Source: an uncultured Acidaminococcus sp. (GTDB lineage: Bacteria > Bacillota > Negativicutes > Acidaminococcales > Acidaminococcaceae). Taken from it: 64,000 nt of DNA. The notes beneath the pieces were generated by a model. That model ran no database searches and was not told the origin of the DNA. It saw only the letters and a list, made by a program, of their open reading frames with translations. Of the stretch, positions 35,001 to 43,733 are shown piece after piece. The stretch lies in contig OMYF01000001.1 of assembly GCA_900315205.1 (NCBI GenBank), positions 31,930-95,929 of the forward strand, written 5' to 3'. Made by a program: the position numbers and the translations under genes. How positions within the stretch are numbered: position 1 is the stretch's first letter; each line of letters opens with the position of its first letter.

Positions 35001-36203
35001 ATGACATTAGCATTGAACTCATATCAAACGATGGCGGTTGGCATTTTTCTGTACTATTTAGGAAAGTTCCTGAAAGCGCGGATCCGTCTGCTGCGTACAT
35101 ACTGTATCCCCAATCCCGTCATTGGCGGGATTCTGTTTGCCATTCTCAACCTGGTGCTGCACCAGTCAGGGATGGGCGCTATCAAGCTTGATACGGTCCA
35201 GCAGAGTTTTTATATGAATATGTTTTTCACTAGTGTGGGGTTCACGGCGAGCTTTTCGCTGCTCCGGAAAGGCGGCCGCGATGTCCTGATCCTCACCGTA
35301 ATCTGTGCAGCTCTGATTGCCTGTCAGGATTTCCTCGGGGTCCTGCTGGCTAAAATTTTTGGCCTGCATCCGCTCCTGGGCCTCTGCACCGGGTCCATCC
35401 CGCTGGTCGGCGGCCATGGCACGTCCGGCGCATTCGGCCCGCTCTTTGAATCCATGGGTGTGGCCAGGGCCAGCACTGTAGCCATCGCCATGGCTACGTT
35501 CGGGCTTATCGCCGGCTCCATCCTGGGCGGCCCGCTGGCTACGGGACTCATCCGGAAACATCATTTGAAAAGTCATGAGACAGAGGTCGTACAGCTCCAG
35601 GAACAGGCTTCCAGTATGGAAGAAAAAGCAGTGATCCCCATGGTGCCGGAAAGATTTATGGCTGCCACGGGTGAAATCCTTTTTGCCATGGGTCTGGGGA
35701 CCGTCCTGGCCGGCTTTTTCAAAAGCGTGAACCTGGTGTTTCCGGGATATATCAGTTCCATGATCATTGCGGCGCTGATCCGCAATCTTTCTGACGCGAA
35801 TCCGCATATCGAGGTTCCCATCCCTGAAATTCAGACCGTGGGTGATGTGGGGCTGAACATCTTCCTGTCGATGGCTCTCATGAGTCTCCGTATCTGGGAA
35901 CTTGTGGATATTGCCGGTGCACTGTCCGTCATTGCGGTGGCGCAGATGGTCCTGATGGCACTCTTTACGTATTTTATCGTCTTCAATGCCATGGGACGCA
36001 ATTATGATGCGGCGGTGGAAGTATCCGCAGTCGCCGGCTTCGGTATGGGTGCCACGCCCAATGCTATGGCGAACATGAGCGCGGTGACGAGCGTGTATGG
36101 ACCGTCCACGCGGGCTTTCTTCTGCGTGCCCCTGGTGGGTGCCATGTTCATCGATTTCGTCAATTCCAGCATCATCATGATCTTTGTGAACGTGCTGAAG
36201 TAA
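35001..36203 (+). CDS. gltS: Sodium/glutamate symporter GltS
   Basis: 400 residues, two pseudo-symmetric halves with about ten helices. Family blocks: IPNPVIGGILFAI near 36-48, GLCTGSIPLVGGHGTSGAFGP near 128-148 with the GGHGT re-entrant loop, and GMGATPNAMANMSAV near 345-360. Takes up glutamate with Na+. It lies 22 bases after holA, possibly co-transcribed with the competence genes, and ends at its own terminator. Fits a glutamate-using fermenter. Confidence 0.94.
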   Translation: MTLALNSYQTMAVGIFLYYLGKFLKARIRLLRTYCIPNPVIGGILFAILNLVLHQSGMGAIKLDTVQQSFYMNMFFTSVGFTASFSLLRKGGRDVLILTVICAALIACQDFLGVLLAKIFGLHPLLGLCTGSIPLVGGHGTSGAFGPLFESMGVARASTVAIAMATFGLIAGSILGGPLATGLIRKHHLKSHETEVVQLQEQASSMEEKAVIPMVPERFMAATGEILFAMGLGTVLAGFFKSVNLVFPGYISSMIIAALIRNLSDANPHIEVPIPEIQTVGDVGLNIFLSMALMSLRIWELVDIAGALSVIAVAQMVLMALFTYFIVFNAMGRNYDAAVEVSAVAGFGMGATPNAMANMSAVTSVYGPSTRAFFCVPLVGAMFIDFVNSSIIMIFVNVLK

Positions 36204-36215
36204 GTTCAAAAAAAG

Positions 36216-36263
36216 ATACCCTCCTTTCCCCGGCGTTAGAGCTGAGGCAGGGAGGGTATTTTG
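36216..36263 (+). terminator. Terminator of gltS
   Basis: ATACCCTCC (36216-36224) pairs with GGAGGGTAT (36251-36259), then TTTTG; convergent with yitT. Confidence 0.75.
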
Positions 36264-36296
36264 TATTTCCAGCGGATGACGGAGGCGGCAGTCAGG

Positions 36297-37169
36297 TCAG
36301 GCCTTTCTTTTTTCCGGTCTGGGAAGGATCAGATCCGGCTGTGTAAAACCCCGGCCGAATACATCGTTGGCATCCTGGACAAGTACGAACGCGTGAGGAT
36401 CCACTTCATTGACGATCCGTGTCAGATGGTTCAGCTGGGTCAGCTTGACGACGGCCAGGATGATCTGCGTGTCCCGGTGGGTATAGCCGCCCTGACCATG
36501 GAATACAGTGATCCCCCGGTTGACTTCGTTCATGATCCGGGGGCCGATGACAGCATTCTGCTGACTGATGATGATGACGCTTTTCTTGTAGTCGAAGCCG
36601 ACCATAAAGACGTTTGTGGCTTTAAAAGAAATGAAGAAAATGACCATGCTGTAAAGGACGGGCTCGAGGCCGACGAAAACAATGGCTGCAGCAACCACAA
36701 TTGCGTTGAAGATAAAAATCGTCGAACTGATGCTGAAATTGTAATATTTCTTGCATAAAAAGCCCAGGATGTCCGCCCCGCCCGTCGAGGCGTCCACCCG
36801 GTAAATCAGGGCTGAACCAATGCCTTCGGTGACGCCGCCGGCAATACAGGCGAGGAGCGGATTGTTCACATAGGTCGAGGCCGAGAGGAAGGAAGTCGCA
36901 TCCAGGACCAGGGAAAACACAGCGGTCCCGATGAAACTGTCAATAAGGAAGCGCCTGCTCATAAAGCGGTAGGCCAGCACGAAAAGCGGAATGTTCAGGA
37001 TGAAACTCGTGATTCCTACGGGCCAGCCCAGAAGGTAATACAGGATCATGCAGAAACCGGCCAGACCGCCCGAAAGGAAATGATCCTGGATCAGGAAACA
37101 ATTGATGGAAATGGCCATCAATACACAGCCCAGCACGAGACTGGAGTATCTGAGAAAGTTGTTTTTCAT
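36297..37169 (-). CDS. YitT family membrane protein (DUF161/DUF2179)
   Basis: 290 residues: about six membrane segments (to about 190) with FLSGGLAGFCMILYYLLG and DASTGGADILGFL, then a cytoplasmic DUF2179 domain with GITVFHGQGGYTHRDTQIILAVV and the closing FGRGF. Function unsettled; widespread in Bacillota. ATG 37169 has GGTGGAG close upstream. Faces ispE across a 294-base divergent region. Confidence 0.9.
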   Translation of the reverse strand: MKNNFLRYSSLVLGCVLMAISINCFLIQDHFLSGGLAGFCMILYYLLGWPVGITSFILNIPLFVLAYRFMSRRFLIDSFIGTAVFSLVLDATSFLSASTYVNNPLLACIAGGVTEGIGSALIYRVDASTGGADILGFLCKKYYNFSISSTIFIFNAIVVAAAIVFVGLEPVLYSMVIFFISFKATNVFMVGFDYKKSVIIISQQNAVIGPRIMNEVNRGITVFHGQGGYTHRDTQIILAVVKLTQLNHLTRIVNEVDPHAFVLVQDANDVFGRGFTQPDLILPRPEKRKA

Positions 37170-37201
37170 TGGCTCCACCACCTGTTTTTCGATGTTGCTC
37201 C

Positions 37202-37230
37202 ATTGTATCATTTTTTTATGTGTTATGACA
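37202..37230 (-). promoter_or_regulatory. Possible promoter of yitT
   Basis: Minus strand TGTCAT, 17-base spacer, TACAAT (37207-37202). The -35 is poor; TSS would be about 25 bases before the ATG. Confidence 0.4.
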
Positions 37231-37290
37231 GGTGGACAGTATGAGATAGAACAATAAAATAAAAATATCTATTAAATGTTCATATTTCCC

Positions 37291-37319
37291 TTGCTAAGCC
37301 GTCCTTTTCACGATACAAT
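37291..37319 (+). promoter_or_regulatory. Promoter of ispE-gntR-purR operon
   Basis: TTGCTA (37291-37296), 17-base spacer, TACAAT (37314-37319). The 140-base leader holds a hairpin CGGACGGCG (37385-37393) with CGCCGTCCG (37407-37415) and a further copy of the same arm near 37348, so alternative folds are possible. Confidence 0.7.
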
Positions 37320-37463
37320 GGATACATAATACAGCGGGCGGGAGTGTGCCCGGACGGCATTCCGTATTTTTGAGGACGCGTGTGCGGACGGCGTCCGGAA
37401 CTTTTTCGCCGTCCGGCTCTGGCAGCCCGCCGGAACCTGTTTTCCAGTGAGGTGGAACAGCGA

Positions 37464-38327
37464 ATGAAGGAATTTGCGCGGGGCAAGATCAATCTGGCGC
37501 TTCGTGTCATGGGACGCCGTGCCGATGGCTATCATGATGTCGATATGGTCATGCAGAGCATTTCTCTGGCGGATGTGCTTACGTTTGAGAAAGCCGATCA
37601 TTTCTCCCTGTCTTCGAATGATCCGGCATTATCCTGCGGAAAAGACAATCTGATCTGCCGGGCGGCCAGCGTCTTTCAGGAATGGACGGGTATCGATCCC
37701 AACGTGGACATCCGTCTTGAGAAAAAGATATTTGTAGCGGCCGGTCTTGCGGGCGGAAGCACGGACGCGGCAGCTGCCCTGCGCGGTCTGAACCGGCTGT
37801 ATGGCCTGCCCCTCAGCCGCGGAGAACTGGAAAGGGCAGCAGCGGCCATTGGCAGCGACGTTCCCTTCTGTATTGCCGGGGGGACGCAGCGGGCCCGGGG
37901 CCGCGGGGAAAAAATGGAAGTACTGCCGGCGGCGCCGGCAATGTGGCTCGTGCTGATGAAACCGGCTGCGCTTGCTGTTTCGACAGCGGCGGTATACCGG
38001 GCCATCGATGCTGTGCCCCGCCGCGGGACGGCGGATGTGGAACGCTGCGTGGCCGCTCTGCGTGCCGGTTCCGCAGAAGCCCTTGCCGCGGCGATGCAGA
38101 ATGATCTGGAAGATGTTACATTGCGTCAGTATGGGATTCTGCAGGAAATGAAGCGGGCCCTGCTTGCTGAAGGCTGCAGCCGGGTCCTTATGAGCGGCAG
38201 CGGCCCTACCTTGTTCGGTGTGGCAGGCTCCCGCAGCGAAGCAGAACGAATCAAGACGGCAATGCAGCATGGATATCGTGAAGCGCAGGTGGAGAGTGCG
38301 CGTACGGAGGAGGAGTATTATGGTTAA
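37464..38327 (+). CDS. ispE: 4-diphosphocytidyl-2-C-methyl-D-erythritol kinase
   Basis: 287 residues, GHMP kinase of the MEP isoprenoid pathway. Motifs: ARGKINLAL at the start, AGLAGGSTDAAAAL near 95-108 (a variant of GLGGGSSDAA), and MSGSGPTLFGV near 248. GAGGTGG is eight bases before ATG 37464. Overlaps the GntR gene by eight bases. Confidence 0.95.
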   Translation: MKEFARGKINLALRVMGRRADGYHDVDMVMQSISLADVLTFEKADHFSLSSNDPALSCGKDNLICRAASVFQEWTGIDPNVDIRLEKKIFVAAGLAGGSTDAAAALRGLNRLYGLPLSRGELERAAAAIGSDVPFCIAGGTQRARGRGEKMEVLPAAPAMWLVLMKPAALAVSTAAVYRAIDAVPRRGTADVERCVAALRAGSAEALAAAMQNDLEDVTLRQYGILQEMKRALLAEGCSRVLMSGSGPTLFGVAGSRSEAERIKTAMQHGYREAQVESARTEEEYYG

Positions 38328-39054
38328 GCGATTGCGGCAGATCCCGCTTGATACGTACAAGCCGCTGCGGGATGTGGTCATTGAAAATATACGGGAAGCC
38401 ATCCTGAAAGGGGATTTTCCCGCGGGCATGCGCCTGATGGAATCCCATCTGGCAGCGGAACTGGGTGTCAGCCGGACGCCTATCCGGGAGGCTATCCGGA
38501 ATCTGGAGCAGGAGGGCCTGGTAGTCATGATCCCGCGGCGCGGGGCCTATGTGGCGGATATTTCCATCCAGGACATCAATGAGGTCTATGAGATCCGGTC
38601 GGCCCTGGAAGCGCTGGCAGCAGGTCTGGCGGCAGAACGGATCGAAAAGCCCGAGATCGAGGAAATGGACCGGTATCTCCTTGCCATGAAAGATGCCGTG
38701 AACAAGCTGGATTACCAGCGGATCGTGGAACTGGATACACAGTTCCATGATGTCATTTACAGAGCCAGCCGGAACAAACGGTGCATGAATATCATCAATA
38801 CGCTGCGGCAGCAGATCACCAGTATCCGGGCACGCTCCCTGCCCTATCCGGGCCGGCTCGATGAGATGCTCCTGGAGCATCGGGCCATTGTGGATGCCAT
38901 TGCCCAGCGGGATGTGGAGAAGGCACAGCGGGCTGTAACGACCCATATGGAGAATGCAGAAAGAACGGTCCTGCGGATCATTGAAGAACAGTTCAAGGCG
39001 CAGGGAAAACCGCCAAGGAATGAGGGGAAAGAGGAAAAGATATGGCAAGAATAA
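38320..39054 (+). CDS. GntR family regulator, FadR/FCD subfamily
   Basis: 244 residues: winged HTH (about 10-75, ESHLAAELGVSRTPIREAIRNLEQEGLV) and an all-helical FCD ligand domain with the metal-binding Asp/His pattern (ELDTQFHDVIY near 140; HRAIVDAI near 190). FCD regulators usually sense organic acids. Ribosome site GGAGGAGGAG within the ispE end; overlaps purR by 13 bases. An unusual insertion between ispE and purR. Confidence 0.92.
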   Translation: MVKRLRQIPLDTYKPLRDVVIENIREAILKGDFPAGMRLMESHLAAELGVSRTPIREAIRNLEQEGLVVMIPRRGAYVADISIQDINEVYEIRSALEALAAGLAAERIEKPEIEEMDRYLLAMKDAVNKLDYQRIVELDTQFHDVIYRASRNKRCMNIINTLRQQITSIRARSLPYPGRLDEMLLEHRAIVDAIAQRDVEKAQRAVTTHMENAERTVLRIIEEQFKAQGKPPRNEGKEEKIWQE

Positions 39055-39854
39055 AACGACTCGAACGTATCGTTGCCCTGACAAAGGAACTGACGGATAA
39101 GCCATTCCAGCTTTTTCCGTTTTCCTATTTCTGCGAAAAGTTTACGGTTGCCAAATCGACCTTGAGCGAGGATGTCCAGACTGTGAGGAATGGCCTGGCT
39201 GCCTATGATCTGGGAATCATCGAGACCGTAGCCGGTGCCAGCGGCGGCGTCCGTTTTATCCCATACCATACGGCTAAATCTGACACACAGTTCCTCACTG
39301 AACTGGCCAGGCGGCTGAATGCTCCGGAACGGGTCCTGCCGGGCGGAATGATCTATATGAATGACCTGATCCTGAATCCGCAGATCGTCTCCCGGCTCGG
39401 CGAGATCATCATGCAGCGTTCCATCGAACTTAAGCCGGAATATGTCATGACGGTGGAAACCAAGGGCATCCCCCTGGCGCTCAGTACGGCCAAAGCGTTC
39501 AATATTCCCATGGTCATGGCCCGCAAAGAGGCACGGATCACGGAAGGACCGGCTGTGAGCATCAGCTATCTCAGCGGTTCGACAAAGAAAATCCAGTCCA
39601 TGTCCCTGCCCAAGAAGGCACTGCCCCAGGGCGCCCGGGTCCTCATCGTGGACGATTTCATGCGCGCGGGCGGTACGGTGAGCGGCCTCTGTGAGCTTGC
39701 GGAAGAAGTGGGGGCCGAAGTGGTGGGCGTGTATCTTTTCATCGCGGCCAAGGAACCGGCAGAGAAACTGGTGAAGGAATATGCATCGCTGCTGACGCTG
39801 CGCGGTGTGGACGAAAACGACAAGACAATCGATATCGTGCCGGAAGTACTTTGA
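39042..39854 (+). CDS. purR: Pur operon repressor PurR
   Basis: 270 residues: N-terminal winged HTH (about 1-73) and a phosphoribosyltransferase-fold domain with the PRPP loop VLIVDDFMRAGGT near 201-213. PRPP binding controls purine gene repression; the PRPP synthase gene prs lies 1.9 kb downstream. Length and order (ispE-purR-glmU) match Bacillota. Confidence 0.94.
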   Translation: MARIKRLERIVALTKELTDKPFQLFPFSYFCEKFTVAKSTLSEDVQTVRNGLAAYDLGIIETVAGASGGVRFIPYHTAKSDTQFLTELARRLNAPERVLPGGMIYMNDLILNPQIVSRLGEIIMQRSIELKPEYVMTVETKGIPLALSTAKAFNIPMVMARKEARITEGPAVSISYLSGSTKKIQSMSLPKKALPQGARVLIVDDFMRAGGTVSGLCELAEEVGAEVVGVYLFIAAKEPAEKLVKEYASLLTLRGVDENDKTIDIVPEVL

Positions 39855-40070
39855 AGCAGTTTTATAAAAAAGCTCCCGCCAGTCCGGATACACCTGTAAA
39901 AAATCCTTCCGTGCAGCCAGTCGGTCCGGAGAGACAGAGAGAAGACGGGGGAAAGGTCTTTTTCGGGAAGGATGCACGGGCAGCCGTCCGCTCTTAGCGG
40001 GCGGCACTCGTCATAAGCGGCAGCAGTGCAGTGCCGGCGGTACGGTTTTCCGTTTTCCGCAAAAAAAGGC
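39855..40070. other. Spacer after purR, inverted repeats only
   Basis: No gene seen, and no spoVG. Two inverted repeats: ATCCTTCC (39903-39910) with GGAAGGAT (39966-39973), and GCCGTCCGC (39983-39991) with GCGGGCGGC (39997-40005). Neither is followed by a T-run, so termination here is doubtful. Confidence 0.45.
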
Positions 40071-40099
40071 TTGCTGAGACCGGAGAGACGTGTTAAACT
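40071..40099 (+). promoter_or_regulatory. Promoter of glmU with long leader
   Basis: TTGCTG (40071-40076), 17-base spacer, TAAACT (40094-40099) with an extended TGT. The resulting 190-base leader has a stem GCGGATGC (40208-40215) with GCATCCGC (40243-40250) shortly before the ribosome site. Confidence 0.65.
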
Positions 40100-40294
40100 C
40101 GAAAACCGGATGCCCGGTCGGCCGGGAGTACCGGTAAAGTCAGACTTCATCCGGAGGCACTGCAGAAGGCGGGGCAGCCTGCCGCTGCTGCATAAAAGAG
40201 CAGGGAAGCGGATGCAGTGGCTGCCAGTCCGCAAAAGACGCGGCATCCGCTCAATATATGATTTGTTTGCAAAGTAACAGGAGGTTTTCAGAAT

Positions 40295-41665
40295 ATGTCA
40301 GAATTAGCTGCCATCATCTTAGCCGCGGGAAAGGGAACACGGATGAAATCCAAACTTCCCAAGGTGCTCCATAAACTGTCCGGCAGACCGATGCTGGAAC
40401 ATGTCATTGACGCAGCTGATGAAGCCGGAGCGGACGATAAAATCGTCATCGTCGGTTTCGGGTCTGAAAAAGTAACAGATTTTGTTGGCGGACGGGCCCG
40501 TGTCGCCATCCAGAAGGAACAGCTGGGTACGGGCCATGCAGTACTGCAGGCTGAGGATCTCCTGGCCGGGCAGTCCGGGACTGCGCTGATCCTGTGCGGG
40601 GACACACCTCTCCTGGAAGGCGCGGAATTGAAAAAATTCTATGAGACCCATCTCCAGAGCGGTGCCGGGGTCAGCGTCCTTACGGCAGATGCCCCCGATC
40701 CTTTTGGTTACGGCCGCATCCTGCGGGATACGGCGGGAAGGGTGACGGGCATCGTGGAAGAAAAAGATGCCACGCCGGAACAACGGCAGATCCACGAAAT
40801 CAATACGGGGATCTACTGCGTCGAGATGCCGCTGCTTTTTGACCTGCTGAAGCATCTGTCCAATCAAAACGCCCAGCATGAGTATTACCTTACGGATATC
40901 CTCTCCGAATGCCTCAGCCGGGGACGTGCCGTCGCCGGGATCAAGACGAAGGATTTCGATATGGTCATGGGCGTCAATTCCCGCCGCCATCTCGCAGCGG
41001 CCCAGCATATCATGAATGAGAGGATCCTGGGACGCCTGATGGATGAAGGCGTGACCATTGTCGATCCGGCCAGCACGTTCATCGAGAAGGGCGTACGTAT
41101 CGGCCGGGATACCATCATCCAGCCGTTCACGATGCTGGAAGGGGATACGGTCATCGGCGAGGACTGTGAAATCGGACCTCAGGTCCGCTTCAGCAATGTC
41201 AAGGTCGGAGACGGTACCCATATCCAGTTCGTCTATGCCCATGATGCGGCTGTCGGCAGCCATGTCCAGATGGGCCCGTATGATCATCTGCGGCCGAATA
41301 CCGTCATCCATGACGGAGTCAAGGTGGGCAATTTTGTGGAAGTCAAGAATTCCAGTGTCGGCGCAGGGACGAAACTGCCGCATCTCCAGTACATCGGCGA
41401 CAGCGATATCGGAAGCGGCGTCAATATGGGCTGCGGTACCATCACCGTCAATTACGACGGGAAGACCAAGCACCGCACGACGATCGAGGACAATGCCTTC
41501 GTCGGCTGCAACAGCAACCTTGTCGCGCCTGTGACCATAGGCAGGGGCAGTTATGTGGCTGCCGGTTCCACAATCACCAAGGATGTGCCGGAAGACGCAC
41601 TTGCCGTAGGCCGGAGCAAACAGATCAACCTTCCAGGATGGGCCCGGAAACACCGTGAAGAATAA
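40295..41665 (+). CDS. glmU: Bifunctional GlmU (GlcN-1-P acetyltransferase / GlcNAc-1-P uridylyltransferase)
   Basis: 456 residues, full length. Makes UDP-GlcNAc for peptidoglycan. N-terminal uridylyltransferase (LAAGKGTRMKSKLPKVLH; EINTGIYCVE near 169), then a hexapeptide-repeat acetyltransferase (GPYDHLRPNT, HLQYIGDSDIG, MGCGTITVNYDG). AGGAGG supports ATG 40295. Confidence 0.96.
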   Translation: MSELAAIILAAGKGTRMKSKLPKVLHKLSGRPMLEHVIDAADEAGADDKIVIVGFGSEKVTDFVGGRARVAIQKEQLGTGHAVLQAEDLLAGQSGTALILCGDTPLLEGAELKKFYETHLQSGAGVSVLTADAPDPFGYGRILRDTAGRVTGIVEEKDATPEQRQIHEINTGIYCVEMPLLFDLLKHLSNQNAQHEYYLTDILSECLSRGRAVAGIKTKDFDMVMGVNSRRHLAAAQHIMNERILGRLMDEGVTIVDPASTFIEKGVRIGRDTIIQPFTMLEGDTVIGEDCEIGPQVRFSNVKVGDGTHIQFVYAHDAAVGSHVQMGPYDHLRPNTVIHDGVKVGNFVEVKNSSVGAGTKLPHLQYIGDSDIGSGVNMGCGTITVNYDGKTKHRTTIEDNAFVGCNSNLVAPVTIGRGSYVAAGSTITKDVPEDALAVGRSKQINLPGWARKHREE

Positions 41666-41668
41666 CGG

Positions 41669-41697
41669 TTGTCACAGGTTGTTTTCAGTTGTATACT
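41669..41697 (+). promoter_or_regulatory. Promoter of prs
   Basis: TTGTCA (41669-41674), 17-base spacer, TATACT (41692-41697), starting three bases after the glmU stop. Confidence 0.75.
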
Positions 41698-41740
41698 TTT
41701 CTATGGCAAAAATCTTTATACATTTTGTGGGGGTAGAAAA

Positions 41741-42706
41741 ATGCTGGATGATAAGACAGGCGAAGATATGATCCTCTTCTCCGGTAATGCAAATCCGGAC
41801 CTGGCTCGTGAAATTGCAGCTTATCTGGGAACACAGATAGGCGATGCTGTGATCAACCGCTTCAACAATGGTGAAGTTCAGGTCATGATCAATGAGAGCG
41901 TGCGCGGCAAGGATGTATTTGTGATTCAACCGACCTGCGGCCCTGCCGTCAACGACAATGTCATGGAGCTGTTGATCATGTGTGACGCCTTCAAACGCGC
42001 CAGCGCAAGACATATCACGGCAGTCGTCCCGTTCTACGGCTATGCCCGCCAGGACCGCAAGGCCCGCGGTCGCGAACCGATTACGGCAAAACTGATGGCC
42101 GACCTGATGGCTACGTCAGGGATTACCCGTCTGGTCACGATCGACCTGCATGCTGCTCAGATCCAGGGCTTTTTCGATATCCCTGTGGACCATATGCCTG
42201 CCGGTCCGATCCTCGCTGACTATATCAAGGAAAAAGGCTTCAATTCAAAGGAAATGATCGTTGTTTCTCCTGACCTGGGCGGCGTCAGCCGGGCCCGCAA
42301 GATTGCGACCCGCCTCAACTGCGGAATTGCCATCATCGACAAGAGACGGCCTGAACCGGGTGTGGCGGAAGTCATGAACCTGATCGGCGATGTGAAGGAC
42401 AAGATCGCCATCATGGTGGATGATATCGTGGATACGGCCGGTTCTCTGTGCGAAGGAGCCAAGGCGCTTAAGAAATTCGGCGCCCGGGACATTTACGCCT
42501 GTGTGACCCATCCTATCCTGACGGATCCCGCTCTGAGCCGCATTGCCCAGTCCGAGATCAAGGAACTGATCGTAACGAACACCATCCCTCTGCCTCCCAA
42601 CAAGAAGCATCCGAAAATCACCCAGCTGTCCGTTGCTCCGATCCTGGCGGAAACGATCCTGCGGATCTACAACCATCTGTCCGTCAGCGAACTGTTCGAA
42701 GAGTAA
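41741..42706 (+). CDS. prs: Ribose-phosphate pyrophosphokinase (PRPP synthase)
   Basis: 321 residues. Makes PRPP for nucleotides, His and Trp, and the PurR effector. RYARQDRK-type motif (GYARQDRKARGREP near 100), and the PRPP loop VDDIVDTAGSL near 227. ATG 41741 lies after GTGGGGGT; ATG 41768 (MILFSGN) is an alternative but would shorten the conserved N-terminus. Confidence 0.95.
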   Translation: MLDDKTGEDMILFSGNANPDLAREIAAYLGTQIGDAVINRFNNGEVQVMINESVRGKDVFVIQPTCGPAVNDNVMELLIMCDAFKRASARHITAVVPFYGYARQDRKARGREPITAKLMADLMATSGITRLVTIDLHAAQIQGFFDIPVDHMPAGPILADYIKEKGFNSKEMIVVSPDLGGVSRARKIATRLNCGIAIIDKRRPEPGVAEVMNLIGDVKDKIAIMVDDIVDTAGSLCEGAKALKKFGARDIYACVTHPILTDPALSRIAQSEIKELIVTNTIPLPPNKKHPKITQLSVAPILAETILRIYNHLSVSELFEE

Positions 42707-42726
42707 GCAGCAAAATGAAATCACTG

Positions 42727-42758
42727 AAAGGGCTGTTGCATAGGCAACGGCCCTTTTT
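42727..42758 (+). terminator. Terminator of prs (first of three hairpins)
   Basis: AAAGGGC-GTTGC pairs with GCAAC-GCCCTTT, then TTAC. Confidence 0.88.
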
Positions 42759-42772
42759 ACAAGGCTGAGAGA

Positions 42773-42846
42773 GACCCGGTATCCGGCTGGAAATTCCGGG
42801 TCTTTGGCCGGCAGGGCTGTCAAAGGAGCGGCAGCCCTTTCTTTGT
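42773..42846 (+). terminator. Second and third hairpins before pth
   Basis: GACCCGG (42773-42779) with CCGGGTC (42796-42802) then TTT; and AGGGCTG (42813-42819) with CAGCCCT (42832-42838) then TTCTTT, ending only about 20 bases before the pth start. No promoter is visible between them and pth. Confidence 0.6.
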
Positions 42847-42867
42847 CAGATGGTTAAGGTGAGCAAT

Positions 42868-43479
42868 GTGAAATTAATTGTTGGATTGGGCAATATCGGC
42901 CCGGAATACGCGGGAACGCGTCACAATGTCGGATTTATGGTGGCCGACGAACTGGCCCGGCGGTGGGATGCCTCGGAGGCATGGAGAAAAGCTGACAATG
43001 CCTGGTTCCTGGAACGGCGGGTCCCGGAAAAAGTCATCCTGATAAAACCGACGACATACATGAATCTGAGCGGTGCCGCTGTCCGTGATTTTGCCGGGTT
43101 CTACCACCTTTCCCCGGAAGAGGTCCTTGTCATCCAGGATGATATGGACCTGCCCGTCGGGACGCTGCGGGTCCGCCGAAAGGGCACATCCGGCGGCCAT
43201 AATGGACTGAAATCCATCGAACAGGCTCTGGGCAGCCAGGAGTATCCCCGCATCAAGCTGGGCATCGGCCACCCCGTCCATGATGAGCAGGCCGTGATTT
43301 CCCATGTCCTGCACCGGTTCGAGGGAGAGGAACGGACTGTGATGGATGAAGTTGTCAAAAAAGCGGCGGATGCCGTGGAAGACTGGATGCAGGGCGCTCC
43401 TGTCAGTGATCTGAGCCAGCGTTACAATACGAAGAAGAAAAAGGACCGCGCAAGTGCGGTTCTGCAGGAAAATGACTGA
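42868..43479 (+). CDS. pth: Peptidyl-tRNA hydrolase
   Basis: 203 residues. Frees tRNA from stalled peptidyl-tRNA. VGLGNIGPEYAGTRHNVGFMV carries the catalytic His near 20; KPTTYMNLSG and GTSGGHNGLKSI are present. GTG 42868 follows AAGGTGAG by five bases and gives MKLIVGLGN, the family start; ATG 42850 lacks a site. Basic tail NTKKKKDRAS. Confidence 0.94.
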   Translation: MKLIVGLGNIGPEYAGTRHNVGFMVADELARRWDASEAWRKADNAWFLERRVPEKVILIKPTTYMNLSGAAVRDFAGFYHLSPEEVLVIQDDMDLPVGTLRVRRKGTSGGHNGLKSIEQALGSQEYPRIKLGIGHPVHDEQAVISHVLHRFEGEERTVMDEVVKKAADAVEDWMQGAPVSDLSQRYNTKKKKDRASAVLQEND

Positions 43480-43604
43480 AACAACTGCAAAGGGGCTGTG
43501 GTGCGCTGATGCTGTGGTGCTGTGTGGCCGGAAGCGGTGCGGATTTTTTCCATTGCCGCGGAACCCATCCTTTCGGCCGGGCTGGAGGCCCTGGCCCGCA
43601 GGCA

Positions 43605-43658
43605 GTAAAGAAGGAGCCGTGAAAAATGAGCGATCATTTTTCACGGCTCCTTCTTTAC
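43605..43658. terminator. Perfect 25-bp-stem bidirectional terminator
   Basis: Left arm 43605-43629 (GTAAAGAAGG, AGCCGTGAAA, AATGA), loop GCGA, right arm 43634-43658, all pairs matched. Lies between convergent pth and sdaAA. Its inner part resembles the hairpin at 54423-54462. Confidence 0.9.
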
Positions 43659-43733
43659 CATATGCTATTTTTAACTGGGAAATTGACAGGCCTCAAAATT
43701 ATGGAGAGTAAGAGGACAAAACTGTCTGCGCTT

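Noticed and set aside
40026..40277. 83-codon frame between purR and glmU as a spoVG candidate
   Set aside because: Arg-rich with no SpoVG motifs and no ribosome site; the segment is glmU promoter and leader.
40319..41653. 444-codon open frame opposite glmU
   Set aside because: Antisense shadow of a complete GlmU with both catalytic domains.
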